Shown: positions 47,814 to 60,857 of the stretch, piece after piece | Layout: each line of letters begins with the position of its first letter | How positions within the stretch are numbered: the stretch's first letter is position 1 | Source of the DNA: Fragum whitleyi | Taxonomy: Eukaryota > Mollusca > Bivalvia > Cardiida > Cardiidae | Assembly: GCA_948146395.1 (NCBI GenBank) | Contig: OX411560.1 | Span: forward strand, 620,001 to 684,000 | Length of the DNA stretch: 64,000 nt | Direction of reading: 5' to 3' | Program-made: the position numbers and the translations under genes | The notes under the pieces: generated by a model | The model's database searches: none | The model's input: only the letters and a program-made list of their open reading frames with translations | Told to the model about the DNA's origin: nothing

Positions 47814-48740
47814 TCTTGCACCAGGAGTGCCATAAAATCCTCCTGCGTTCCCTGGTTGCTAATTCGAAATAGGTTTGAAAATACAATCGTAAGTTAGGAG
47901 TCAAGCCGACACCCAATTTATATAATCAACGAGTCAAAGCTGAAACTAAGGAGTATGAATTTTCATGTTGGGGAGAATCTTTCTGGAAAGGAAGCAATTT
48001 CTTCTCCTCCACATTAGTTTTTCACCAAGGATTTCTTTCGAAATTACTGGTACATACAGACAAATGTTATTTGTAAAAGATAAACGAAACTTCTCTACAC
48101 AGTGGTTTGACAAAATACTCTCGTGGGATCAAGTAGACCATTGAAATCCTAACTTGCAAAATAAAGGGGTCCTATCAGAAAAATAAGGCGTCTCAGACTC
48201 CCAGCTTCTTACGATCATTTCTTGCGTAACTCAAAAATTAAATTTGCTTCTACAGTAGTAACTAAATCTTGAATTCTGTCATGCATCATCTTATCGGAAT
48301 CGTCTTCTAACGACGATTCCAATGAGATGTTGCAAGGCAGAATCTTAAAGAGAATGAGAACACAAGGAACGATTTGTGATTTCGACTTACAATTATTTTT
48401 TTCGTAAGAAGTTTAGTAAAATAGTCCCCCGTACGCCCCTTTGTGTCAAACCCTGGGTTTAGGCTATCTACCTATTGGTTAGAGATCAAAGTCAGGAAGG
48501 ACGTGGAAAGTTCCACTTGCAATGTAGTTAAGCAATCTGAGCTGGCATTTTCTGGTTTACTTGATTCTACAGTGTACAAAATCTTCATATCGAAGATATA
48601 TGAGCTTATGCGTGGCAATTCCAACCATTTGAAATGTCATGAAGTGCAATTATTGAACAACTAGACATCCACATAATGCAATTAGAAGATTGCCCGCATG
48701 TTTAAAGATACTTTGAGACCTTATCTATCTATAAAACCCA
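47814..48740. other. Non-coding stretch with a fragment of family I
   Basis: Around 48270-48350, tcggaatcgtcttctaacg and acgattccaatgag form a small palindrome resembling the centre of the element at 41369-41705. No gene is recognised. Confidence 0.4.
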
Positions 48741-48850
48741 AGGTGAAGACTTTTGCTAGACAGTGCGAGTTCACAGTCTTGCAAGAGTCTTTGCTGAGGG
48801 CATATTTGGAGATTGTTGGAAATGTCACGCACAAGATCATATCGAAATAA
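48741..48850. mobile_element. Short dispersed repeat, family O partial copy 3
   Basis: It shares attgttggaaatgtcacgca and a leading agtcttgcaag with other family O copies. The first part is missing. Confidence 0.4.
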
Positions 48851-48959
48851 GTCAATTTTAAGCTGCATGTTGGTACCAAGAAAAGAATACCAGTGACGAG
48901 TGTATGACCGTCCTCTGGATTGTTGAACATGAGCATTTATATTTATATCTATTTATATC

Positions 48960-50021
48960 TACAGTAAAGAATATTGTGAAATTAGCAAGATGAAAAATTT
49001 TGGAATGATTTATGAATGATGTTGAATGAATGTATGGAGTAAGTTTCTAGTGAAATTCAAGGGAGATAACTCATTATCGTTAATTCGTCCAAATAGGACG
49101 AAATTTACGATATTTATTACCTCCCTTTAAAATAAATCTCTGTTCTTTCACATTTTGTGTCTTCACGTCCAAATAAAACGCTTTAAGACCTACATCAGCC
49201 AACAAAATTGTAAAATTATTTGTTCGATTTGAATGAATTGTCGGTTTGTTTAAGGTTCATGTAAAGTGTTTGAGACCAAATTTTAAGGGCACTTAATTTG
49301 CCAAGAAAAAGCAGTATGTCCAGGTATATTATATACCAAAATGAAGCTATTTATGGGCACAATCAATTGAGCAACATAAGGCAGTCATAGCTATAGCGGT
49401 ATAGCCAAAACATTGTGGAAAAGGGTCATTTTGTAGAGAACAAGCAACTGCATGACTGTTGCAAAAAAAAGGCTCATATTTTAACAAAGTACAGTCTAAA
49501 GTACTATCCAGGTAGTGCTACAACTGTTGGTACATGTATGTTGACAAAATAAATGGAAATTGATTGTTTCAAAAGAGCTTTTTGAGACTGAGTTTTATAT
49601 CAACGTTTGTAGTACTACCTGGATAGAACTTTAGACTGTACTTTGTTAAAATATGGGGCAGTTTTATCCAACCGTCATGCAGTTGCTTGTTCTGAACAAA
49701 ATGACCCTTTTCCACAATGTTTTGGCTACGCCACCATAGCTTTGGCGGTCTTATCTTGCTTAACTGATTGTGCTCATGAATACCTTCATTTTGATATATA
49801 ATATACCTGGACATACTGCTTTTTCTCGGCAAATGAAGTGTTTTAAAATTGGGTCTCAAACTCTTTACATGAACCTTAATCAATTTCTAGTTCTTATTTT
49901 AATTCGGAGCGTTTTGAATGATTTGAGTGATTGTTTGGAATGAATCAACGGAGCGCTGAGTGAGCGATTGAGAATGGTTTTGATTGAGATGAATGTCGGT
50001 TTCACGATGTAACTTATTGTA
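48960..50021 (+). mobile_element. Foldback MITE, family A copy 11, split by a nested insertion
   Basis: Left acagtaaagaatattgtga and right gatgtaacttattgt, with family A landmarks on both sides. The element at 49250-49879 interrupts it. Confidence 0.8.
49250..49879. mobile_element. TTAA-flanked foldback element nested in a family A copy
   Basis: TTAAGGTTCATGTAAAG at the left and ctttacatgaaccTTAA at the right. The arms extend inward (gtttgagaccaaa / gggtctcaaac; actgctttttc on both sides inverted) for most of its 630 bp. TTAA edges suggest piggyBac-type mobilisation. Confidence 0.85.
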
Positions 50022-50584
50022 CGAGGACGGGAACAACACCGTAGATGAAAGTAAGATGCTTGTTATATCGCACTCTTTTCATAGACTAGTAATGTTCTGA
50101 TATAACGAGGTTAAATTCAAAGTACCTTTCTGGATTATTGAAGGGACATTGTGACGAGATTATGGGAAAAATATGAACATCAACATCAACAACAACAACA
50201 AAGCAAATATATACAAAACAATATAAATCTATGGCACAAAACTATATAAATTTAAATAAAATCGAGAGAAAAGGCACAAAGGTTTTATAATCTTTTGTTG
50301 TATCAAATAGGAAGTTCTATGAAAAGGTGTTATTTTCGTAAAAATTGTCTGTGCTAAAAGATATGATACGCCCAAAATTCAGCGCTAATAGTGAATATCT
50401 ATCGAAAGCCTTGTTTCAACACCTTCAATCAATACATCATTTTAAGCAGACAATGGCGAGTTTTTAACCCTATTTAAACACATTATTGTCAGCTGAATCG
50501 TTTCCTAAAATTTTAGATGATAAAAAATTAATCTTAGTAACATTGAAAAAATAAAATGGAGCATGCGCGTGACATTTCTAGCAA

Positions 50585-50790
50585 GATCAAATGTGCACCA
50601 AGCCAATACTCTTGCCAGCCTTTGCATCCGCACAGTCTGCCCAGAGTTATCGCTTTGAGCTTTGTAGATAGATAAGGTAACAAAGTATATTTAAACAGAC
50701 AGACAATCTTATAATTAGACTGTGTAGCTGTCTAGGCTGCTCTTTGTTTGCAACACGTGCATGTTTCAAATTGTTGGAAATGTCACGCAC
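50585..50790. mobile_element. Short dispersed repeat, family O copy 4
   Basis: Contains gccagcctttgcatccgcac, cagtctgccca, tgtctaggct and attgttggaaatgtcacgca. It is the best preserved of the four copies. Confidence 0.55.
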
Positions 50791-51059
50791 AGACTCAATT
50801 AGTGTATTAAGCGCTAAATACACTATGGAAAAACATCGCATTATGGAATCGCGCAAATCTCCACAACTCAATTCAATTTGTTCGAATAATTCGATCTTTT
50901 TATTGCTTTAGCGGTGATTCAGCTCCTCTGAATGGTCCGTAGAAGGTGTTCAAATTATCTAAAAACCGTTGCAGAATTTTATCAAAGGGAAGTAATAGAA
51001 AACCGAATGTTGTTCGAAGTATATGATTCCTTCTGAAAATTCTCCACATCAAAACATGC

Positions 51060-51118
51060 TCATCCAAATCATTCACTTTCATCTCAGATCACTCCAAAAT
51101 CTGATGTTCTTGACAGTA
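51060..51118 (-). mobile_element. Family A terminal fragment
   Basis: tcatctcagatcactccaaa and tgatgttcttgacagt resemble the end of a family A element. It lies just downstream of the cysteine-rich gene's stop codon, so it may be part of the 3' UTR. Confidence 0.4.
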
Positions 51119-51171
51119 TTTGTAGTTTATCGCGTCAGTTTGAACCAATATCTATAAATAAACCAAGGGAA

Positions 51172-52621
51172 GAGTTATCCCCACTGATTAAACAATGTCA
51201 TACTAATGGGTAGTCCCCCTTTATTTCCCGTCAAAGGAATAGGCGCTTGTTTAGGACCAGGGTTCGTAAGTTTGGGCGTATTTGTGTCTACAGGTACAAT
51301 ACCCTGACTTTGTCCTTGCTGTGGCATTTGTCCTTGCATTAACATTTGTCCTTGCTGTTGGTTATTGGGGCTCGCTCCACCAATCAGGTTTATTTCCGGA
51401 TATAGCGGTTCTACAGGAGGCTGGTCGGGAGCTTGGGCAGCTCCGGCGGCGGCTAACAGTTGGGCAAGATCTACATTAGATCCCATTGCTTGGTTACTCA
51501 ACTCAGCTAGAAGAGCGGCCGCCTGATCTAGAGTGGTCTGACTTGGCGCGGCTGTGTCAGGTATTGGAGCATTGTGTTTAAGTTCAATTGCCTTAGAAGG
51601 TCCAGCTTTAGGACCAACACCTGTAAGGTCAGCCTGGCCTGGTAGAATATCGATGGGAATCTGAGCGGAGTCTATTGGAAGGTTAGGCAAGTTCTGAGCT
51701 GGAATGTTTTCGAAAGGTAGTTGTCCTGCGTCTGTAGACCCCAGGGACCCACCGCCCATTTGTCCCGGGAACATGTCTAACGGTATTTGTGCTGCATCTA
51801 TAGACGAAATTGAATTACCAGAGGGCACTATTTTACTACCAATAGGAATATTCGGGATTTCCACAGGTAAAACCTGACTTTTGGATGGCATGAACTGACT
51901 TTGAACGGGCTTTTTCACCATACCTCCCGTTGAAACGGGACCCTTAACTTTTACACTTCCGCTTTCCATAATCTTTGGGGCATTAATAAGTTGCTTTGGT
52001 GTCTTTTTCGGCGTTGGACGGATTTCCTTGTTTAGAACTGGTAATGGAATAGGAGCTTGATTCATCGGGATAAAGTTTGACGACGGAAGTGGTTTCAATG
52101 CAGACTGGGATAATGGTGGCGATGCCATGTTGGATTGTGGACTTATCTTTGGTATTGGCTTCTTAAGAGCATTGCGGATCGTGTCCGAGGAAATTCGTTC
52201 GAATTCGTGATTAAAAGATCGCAGTAGAGCAAGTACGTCGGTATCTTGTATCGGCGGGCCTGGATTGATAAACAAAGGTTGTACTTTAAAACCACCCTGG
52301 TCCTTCTGCACGAACTCACCCATTGGTGTCAGACCGTTTATTGACGGTTGGCTCTCAGGTGGCACCCCAGTTGCTTTTACTTCCTTTACTTTATATTTTG
52401 ATTCAGCTTGTTTTTTATCGACATAAATCGGCTCTATGGTCGGATTTGGATCAAGGATAGCCTGGATTGGATCCTTAAAGAAGATTTTTGTCATTTCGGG
52501 CTTCTTGTATTTGGATTTTCCTTTCTTTGGTTTACCCCCGTCGAATGTTCTACAGCTTCTGACCTCTCCATTATAAATATCTACCCATTCATGACCGCAA
52601 TTATTTCCACATGGATCAATT
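51172..52621 (-). CDS. Cysteine-rich gene, terminal exon (last type II module plus Pro/Gln/Ala-rich tail)
   Basis: Acceptor tacattccag, frame open for 483 codons to TAA (51172-51174). It begins IDPCGNNCGHEWVDIYNG, the unit 4 type II module, then a lysine-rich linker (KPKKGKSKYKK). The tail has no cysteine and contains three imperfect repeats of about 20-30 residues (SIDAAQIPLDMFPGQ, STDAGQLPFENIPAQ, PIDSAQIPIDILPGQ; about 51625-51810), an Ala/Leu segment (DLAQLLAAAGAA) and a Gln/Met run (GQMLMQGQMPQQGQ), ending LFNQWG. Low-complexity composition suggests an extended matrix or adhesive segment (inference). Confidence 0.88.
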
Positions 52622-52862
52622 CTGGAATGTAGAAAATGGTCTTTATGAGAAAAAAATCAAAGCTATCCGTTAATATTTCCCAGATTGGTGAGATTAACTG
52701 ATCACGTAATATTGACGTTTTGACATTGGAAGAACGCTTATAAATCGCATAACCAAAGTATTTGGAAATCTTTTGTAGGACGCTATAAAAGATGTCTACA
52801 CCCTTTTGATATGCAAAATTGAATCGACCCGACAATGTCGAATGTTTCGTTTTTTTTTTTTG

Positions 52863-52894
<32 letters not shown>

Positions 52895-55800
52895 ATATTG
52901 CCCGATAGGGCAACCATTTCCCCGCGATCCGGAAATATTTCCCGAGTGGGCAATATCACCAACCTGTTTGTCACATTCTATTTTGAAATACCTACATAGA
53001 AAGAGGGGTAAAATAAAAAAGATAATCATGATTGGTCCAGATAGCTTAACTGTTTTTAATTTACTCTTTGCTAGGGAAAGGGTGGATAAAGTAACATTGT
53101 TTTGCAAAATTGAGCCTTGGTATTTGTTGCAATGCCTAGTGGCGTACTTTTAGTGAATTTGCTTTAAAACGGCTTGTTGATTTCCTAAATTGATCCTTTG
53201 TCCTGCACTCAGGGTGCAAGAACGTTCCCAAACATTTAGAAATTGTACCTTACTTTACACCAATTAATACGCACTAAGCCGGATACAATTTTACAAAAGT
53301 TTAAGAGCCATTTAATCTTGAACCTAAAATGATGTCTAAAACGTAGGATCTTTATTAAAAAACGGAGTTTAAGGTAGTTGAACCGTAAAAATTCCGCAAC
53401 ATTCCGGAACTCATAATCTTTCACAATGTTGACCGAGGTTTCCATATGAAAATTCATTAGGAAACCTCGGTTACTATTGTAAAAATGCATTACCTCCAAA
53501 ACATTGCAGAACTATTACGGATCCACTACCTTAAAAATGGTATACTGACCTGCACATAAGTCTGGTATTTGACGGACAGATATTTGCTGGGCAGGTAAAG
53601 AATGGACATGTGAGAGGGTCTGTGCCTGTTGGACATACTGAAAACATAATGTTTTAAAGTACAATAATTTAAGATACTTTTCGGAAAAGCTGCTTACCCC
53701 CTCCCATCAATGAAAGGGTCTTTACTTAGGCATGTCAAAATGTGTAGATAATTTACATGAATGAAATAGTTTTTTCAGTATGAAAATCAGAATCATTGAA
53801 TCTTGAATATAGTATTTCGGACAACCTTACGCGGATTTACCCTTTAAAATAAATACATTCTTATCAAATTATATATTGTAATAGGTTGGATTTTGAAGAG
53901 TGCATATAAAATAGTTAAAATGCAAAAGATTTTTTCATGTCTGACATTCATATAACGCGTAACTGAGGACGCTCATCTTATTCCCGCGTAAAATTTTGTG
54001 ACGCCATTAATTTACTAAGTAACGCCGGTATAAGCAAAAGTGACGAAGCAACACAAAACGTAATTTTCCCGATATATTTGTAGTTTGGAAACTAAATTTA
54101 AAGCGTTTCTATGAATGACTTTGGATTATCTGTTAAATGAATATTTAATGCTTTCTTTTTTAGAAATAATAGCGTCAATTAAGAGCCTTCAAAACATATT
54201 AACGCCCTCGTGCTTATCACAAAGGAGTTATAACATTTTACGGGTCACTGCAAATGTTTACACCCTCAAAACGCGAATTAACCCCATATTGTTCTTGGAT
54301 GTGGGTGCAATTAAAACAAGGTTGAAAGTCTTCATAGCCGCGAATCCACGATTTCTATAGGGGGATACGATGTCGGCCTAATCGAGACAGGGACACTTTG
54401 GGACTAATTCTTCAATTTCTGTACATCAGATATCTTTCCATTTGTAGAAGTTAGTTCGCACTCTTGTTATTCGAACACTACTAAAGGTAGATCGCTGTTC
54501 ATTTGTTTTGCAAAGTTTTGATTGAATTTGTCAAGTACAATGAAGTAATTGGAGACTTTGGTGTGTTATCTCCCTTGTTTGCTTTGTGGATTGAATCAGA
54601 GGTATTCCAAAATCGTTTGCGGTCCTTTTAGCAATTTTCCTTGTATTTTATCCATAGTTTCTTTAGAGAAGTTGCGAATGTTATTTTTTGTAAATACAAA
54701 ATACTAATTTATGCATTTCGTATTTATGATACAGTTTTCAAAAGCAAAGAAGACAATCACTATTTATTTTGCGTCAAATGTATCTTATAAATTGCGCAAT
54801 ATTTGATTTAGAGCTTAACTTTAAATCTTACCGTGTAAAGAAAATAAGGATAAAACCCAAGGTACCACTGATTTGGACCCTTCCTCCTTTGGGAGTATTT
54901 CAAGGGAGATAACCAACCGATATCCCTTATTCGGATACAGAGGGGGTTCCTTCGAACCTCCGAACCCCTTCTGGATCCCCCACTGCTTCATTCACATAAG
55001 TTTTCTCCGTGTCTTCTTTTTTCCATTCGTAGATATCAATTACCGCTTTTAATGAAAAATGTATTTACAAATTTAATTTACATGGGGAAGAATTAACCTT
55101 TCGATTAAACAGGAGTGTTGTTTAAATTTTACGAATAAGTCGTAAAAAAACAATACATGGTTTATTAAATTTAATTTGCATGGGGAAGAATTAACCTTTC
55201 GATTAAACAGGAGAGTTGTTTAAATTTTACGAATAAGTCGTAAAAAAACAATACATGGGTTATAAAATTTAATTTGAATGGAGAAGAATTAACCTTTCGA
55301 TTTAACAGGAGTGTTGTTTAAATTTTACGAATAAGTCGTTAAAACCAATACATGGGTAAATAAAATAAAATAATTATATTTAAGAATACAGTGTATAGGC
55401 CGCGGCTTATATGATAACAACTACGGCCTATACGCCGGGGAAAAGGATTATCTAGAAAATATGGTATCATTCATTTAAAGAGAACTAAATTTAAAAAAAA
55501 ACATTGTAAAATTGACACTTATTCCGAACTAAATCTCCGAAAATCGCTCATTCGGCGCACAATTCACTCATTCCAAATATTCTCTCAAATCGATCGAAAA
55601 CGCTCCATAAACATCTGAAAATATTGCGAAATCGTTCAATTGGACAATAATTCAAATCAAATCAATCAAATCAACGATTTTTGTTGGCTGGTGTGGATTT
55701 TAAAGTATCTGGTTGGTCCACACAGACACGCAAACAGAAAAGGTACATAAATTTCATTTAAGGGAGGTTACAAATATTGCTAATTGTGATCATCCTGAAC

Positions 55801-58800
55801 AAAATTACCGATATTGGATTACCTGCCTTTAATTTCACTCAAAACTCGCTCAACACACTCATTCAATTTCATTCCAAAATCATTCAAAAATCATTCATCT
55901 TGTCAATTTCACGATGTTCTTAACTGTATAAGACGTATACTATACCTTTCGGTGGCATGACACAGTCAATCTCATTTCCGTCTACGTAAAACTTGGCTTC
56001 GCACGTACCACATTGAGATGCTCTGTAAATAAGAGGATATTCGTTCGTTTCAGTGTAAGGTCGATTTTTATATATTGAGTGAACAACACATCGATCTTAC
56101 TCGAAAATCAAACGATTATTCTATTTCTTTATTGCAAAAATGACACAAATTGTGACATTTCTAGGACATATTTTAGTATAGCGCGTCATTTTGCGCGTGA
56201 TTGCTATGCAACGTTTAATGTGACGTCAATTATTTCGCCCCGCATAGATGACGTCAGATAGGATGAAATGCACAAAAGCAGGATATAAGTTTTTGAAAAT
56301 TTCATTGCTTTTGCGCGTTCGGAACATCACTCGGCCATTTCCGTAAATTGCAACAGACCTCGGATGTATGTAAGGCGGATGGGTATGTAACAAGATCGTG
56401 GAAACAGTGTAAGAAAAACTAGCACTGTAGATTTATACCTTTTACAGTAAATAACGGCTGAAAAGTCTTAATTTTTGAGAATGACGAATCATTCTCAAAA
56501 ATTAAGAATTTTCAGCCGTTATATAAGGATGTAAAGATATTTATATTAGGATATGATGGTTTCACGTCAGTGACTTAAACCAGTAGCGTTGACGACGTCG
56601 AATGTTTTCACTCAAAGTTTCGAGGGCTAACGCCATTTTAACTGACGTCATCGAGTTTTTCCAAGGGTTTCCCGTAATTTTTTGAAAATAGTCCGTCTAT
56701 GTACATCCGAGGTTGATCATGAGATTCGCCAAGTGGTGTTCCGAATGGCTTTTTCGGTGAGATTATCACGTGATAATCTATCGTTATTTCTCGATAAACC
56801 ACCAAAAAGCATTAAAGATTACGTTATCGTTAGCTGCATTCGGTTGTTTAACAAGAATAGCTTAAAGTGTTAGGAAGATACGCTGAGCACGCATTCATGA
56901 GATGTATAAATGAATCTTTGTTTAAGGTAGTGAACCCATAATGATTCCGCAACGTTTCCGGAGTATTGAACTTTTACAGTGTTAACCGAGGTTTCCTAAT
57001 GAAATTTCATTAAGAAACCTCGGTCAACATTATGAAAGACCATTAGTCCCGAAATGTTGCGGAATTAATACGGTTCTACTACCTAAATGGAGATAATTTG
57101 CAGGCAAAGGGTGGAAAATAGAGAATAACATGTCAGTGCCTTAAATATCAATGTTATCTGGTCGAGGTTAGAAGAATTTATAATGACAAGGCTTTTCCGA
57201 GACATGATAATTTCTCCCAACATTGAGACCTTGACATCTTACTGTATTTATCATGCAACCTTTTTTCGCTTAACTATCATAAACCCTTAAAAGAAAAGGA
57301 AATTCAGGTGAAAGTGTATGCAAATTGTTTCTAAAAATAGACTGTCTGATATCGTGTTATGTAATCCGACAGGTTATATCAGGTCAATACATGCTTCATT
57401 GTATGATAAAATAATTCATCGTTACCTGCATTCGGCTGTTGGACAATAATGACTGAAATATTTACATGGATCATCTACACACTTCACAACAGGAACATTT
57501 GGTGGACACTCTGAAATATAACAAAAATGCTTGAGGAAGAATTTTTTATGAAGAGGCCTTGCTGAATCATGATAATTCATAACATCCGAGACCAGAGGTG
57601 CGTTTTTTAGGATTAAGAATATTAAGATTTCTTAAGATTTTTAGTCGGGATATCTCGGGCTGCGTCGTAGAATTTCAACTGAATCGCGCGAGATAATTCG
57701 ATTTAAAATCTTAAGATGTCTTAAAAATCTTAATCTAAAAAACGCACCTCAGATAACATTGAGATTTAAGACACTCAAATTTTATTCTATATGTGTGTCC
57801 TATTATCATTTTTCAGGGCTTGAAATGTTTTGAAACTTTTTTAAACTCAAAGTAATTCAGATGGAATTAATTCTGGTCAAGTTCATGATAATGCAAATAG
57901 TTTCGAAAGTGGAACAAAATAGCATGTCTTGTTATCGGGCAGATAATACAATATCAATTCAGGCTTCGCTGCTTGAAAAAATCTTTCCATGTAAGCAATG
58001 CAAACATCAGAAAGACAAGATTCTGTTGAAATTTAATCTACTTGCTTGAACATTCAGCGTCAATTGATCTACCTCCGTATGTAACGATACGTTAGGGACC
58101 GACATGAAAACTTCGTTATATTTAATGTCGTTATAACCGATGATTTTGCTTATATAGGAGGGGCAATGGAACAGTCACAAAAATTAAATTCAAAGGAATC
58201 ATTGTACAAAAAGACATTGTAATTATAAGAAATTAACGCATTCGTTACATACGGCGTATTTTAAAAATACTTACGGTCACTTAGACAATCCACCAGTTTG
58301 TTGTCTACGTACCACGTGGGTTTACACTTGCCACAACCATCGGCTCTGTTAACGAGAAATGTGAATAATTTCTTTTTTTTTTCAGTTTAAGACCGGTTGG
58401 TCTTTGATTTAGTGAATAACGCTAGATTATTACTTGATAAACTCACCGCAAAAGCAGTGAAATTATCAAAAACTTATACCCTACTTTTGTGCATTTCATC
58501 CTATCTGACGTCATCTATGCGGGGCGAAATAAATGACGTCACAATGAACATTGCATAGCAATCTCGCGCAAAATGACGCGCTTTACGAAAATATGTTCTC
58601 GAAATTTCGCATTTTGTCTCATTTTTGCATTAAAGAAATAGAATAATCGTTTGTTTTTCGAGTAAGATCGATTAATCACAACATTGCATGGTGTACTCTG
58701 CCACTCGTGAAAATATAGCTTTTGTTGTTCACTCAATGAAATATAAATCGATCTTACGCTGAAACAAACGATTATCCTCTATATATCTAATTACAAATTT

Positions 58801-60780
58801 ACCAATTATTTTTTACTCTTACAATTTTTTTCATTCGAAGTACAGTATGACGCCAAACTTTTATTTTCAATATGACGCCAAGTTTAATGTTTTACGTATA
58901 TGAAATACACCAAAGTTAAAGAATTGAAAAAATCCGTTAATGATTATTGTAAAATCTTATAAGATACATTTATACATTTATATTTGGGAAAATATATATA
59001 AAAGCCAAGCAAGCGTTCAGCCCGAATCTCTAGATAGTTTAACCTTTCAACTAAAAAGAAAAACAATGGTAGAAACAGAAAAAAAATGTATACCAAACGA
59101 TTAAGGTAGTACCACAAATTGTCAAGATGGACTTGTAAAATTTCACGAGCTTACTTAATACTAGAAGAATCCTCCTAATGGAAAACCTTTTTGTTAGACA
59201 AAAAACGACAATAATGTATAATGTGGTTTCTTTGATCAATTGCGAGGTGTCTTTTAGCACCTTTGATGCAAACTGAATCATACAGATTGATATCATACTG
59301 CAAATGGTAAAGAAAAGAAATTTAAAGATTTTCTAATGTTTTTATCACTCGGATTGTTGATTAGAAGACTTCAAATTTTAGTTATTCAAATTATGATTTC
59401 GGATTACCAGAAAGAAATACATTTACGATCTCTTAACCCGGACAAAAACGAAGAACTTTGTTTCACTTTCCGTAATGTAACGCCTCCTTTGTTCAAATTT
59501 GTATCTTCTTGCTGATAACATTTTTAGTTTACGGTTTCTTGCCGGGGTATAATTTATTCCCGACTGGATAAAGGGTGCCACCCGACTCATAGGCGAGGAT
59601 TGATATCATTTTTCACTGCCGGGAATAAATCGCCATATACCAAGGCAAGAAACTGTCTAACGAATCTATTATACTTCAAAGTTTTACACTAAATATCTGT
59701 CTTTTGCCTATTTAACCCCTTGGTATAAACAAATTCTTTGAAACTACCAATATCCCCCAATGCGCCCCAAAAGAAAAATAAACATATACTGACGTCACAT
59801 GTAGTAGTGGCGTCATACTACTACACCCTGCAATGTTGTGATTATGAAAGCACTTCTTCGAGAAATTTAGCACTTTAAACGGACATATTGGTAAAATTGA
59901 AAAGTATATACATGTATTGGCATTTATATCATTTTTATTTGTATTTTATTAATTGACACGCTTTCAATAGTAGCATAATGACTTGGGTCGTGTTATTAGC
60001 GAAGCGAGAGAATCATGGCTGCCATTACCGAATCATTTTTTTGTCTATGTTCCCGGCGAGGCGCATTAAGGAAACTTTAGAAGTTAAACCGGAGCGACCA
60101 TAGATATTAATGCTTGTCAGGTCAGCATTAACTTCAGAAAATGCTGGAAATTTCTTTACAGTATACTGAATATATACCTGCATATAGCATTTGGATGGTT
60201 TCTACACGTCTGTCCGTCACACACGCTCTGTGGACATTGTACATATGACTGACCGGGCTTACATGCACGCTGAACTGGGAACACATTACCGTTTATGGGC
60301 GTGACTAGTGGGAGGGGCCTGTCCTGTTTTGGTAAACCCTTGATGAAATCTGAAATAAAAAAAAATATGCCTAGTCGTAAGGTACTTTTCGTACTTTGTT
60401 GGATTAAGAAGCACATTGTTTAATTTTATGATGTCATAATCAGCGGATATATGACCCCGCGACATGACCCCAAATATAGCGGACTGGTTCAGATATTAAG
60501 ACATCATGTGTCAATAGAATACATCACCGTGGGCATGAATCAAGAAGTAAATAGTTAGCCGATGATCTAAACGCCGTAACTACAGCTTGTTTAAATCGCT
60601 CGTTCACGAAAATATTTAAAATAAAGGAAATATTGTGTCCCACAAGAAAACAGCCACATCAGTATTAAGAAGTATTTTGATTGGCTCATAACCTTTTTTG
60701 ACAGCCGTTATTACTCAATTGTTTTAAAAGAAAATATTGTTCGAAATCCAAAAATAGTAATTACTGTAATAATAATAATG

Positions 60781-60857
<77 letters not shown>

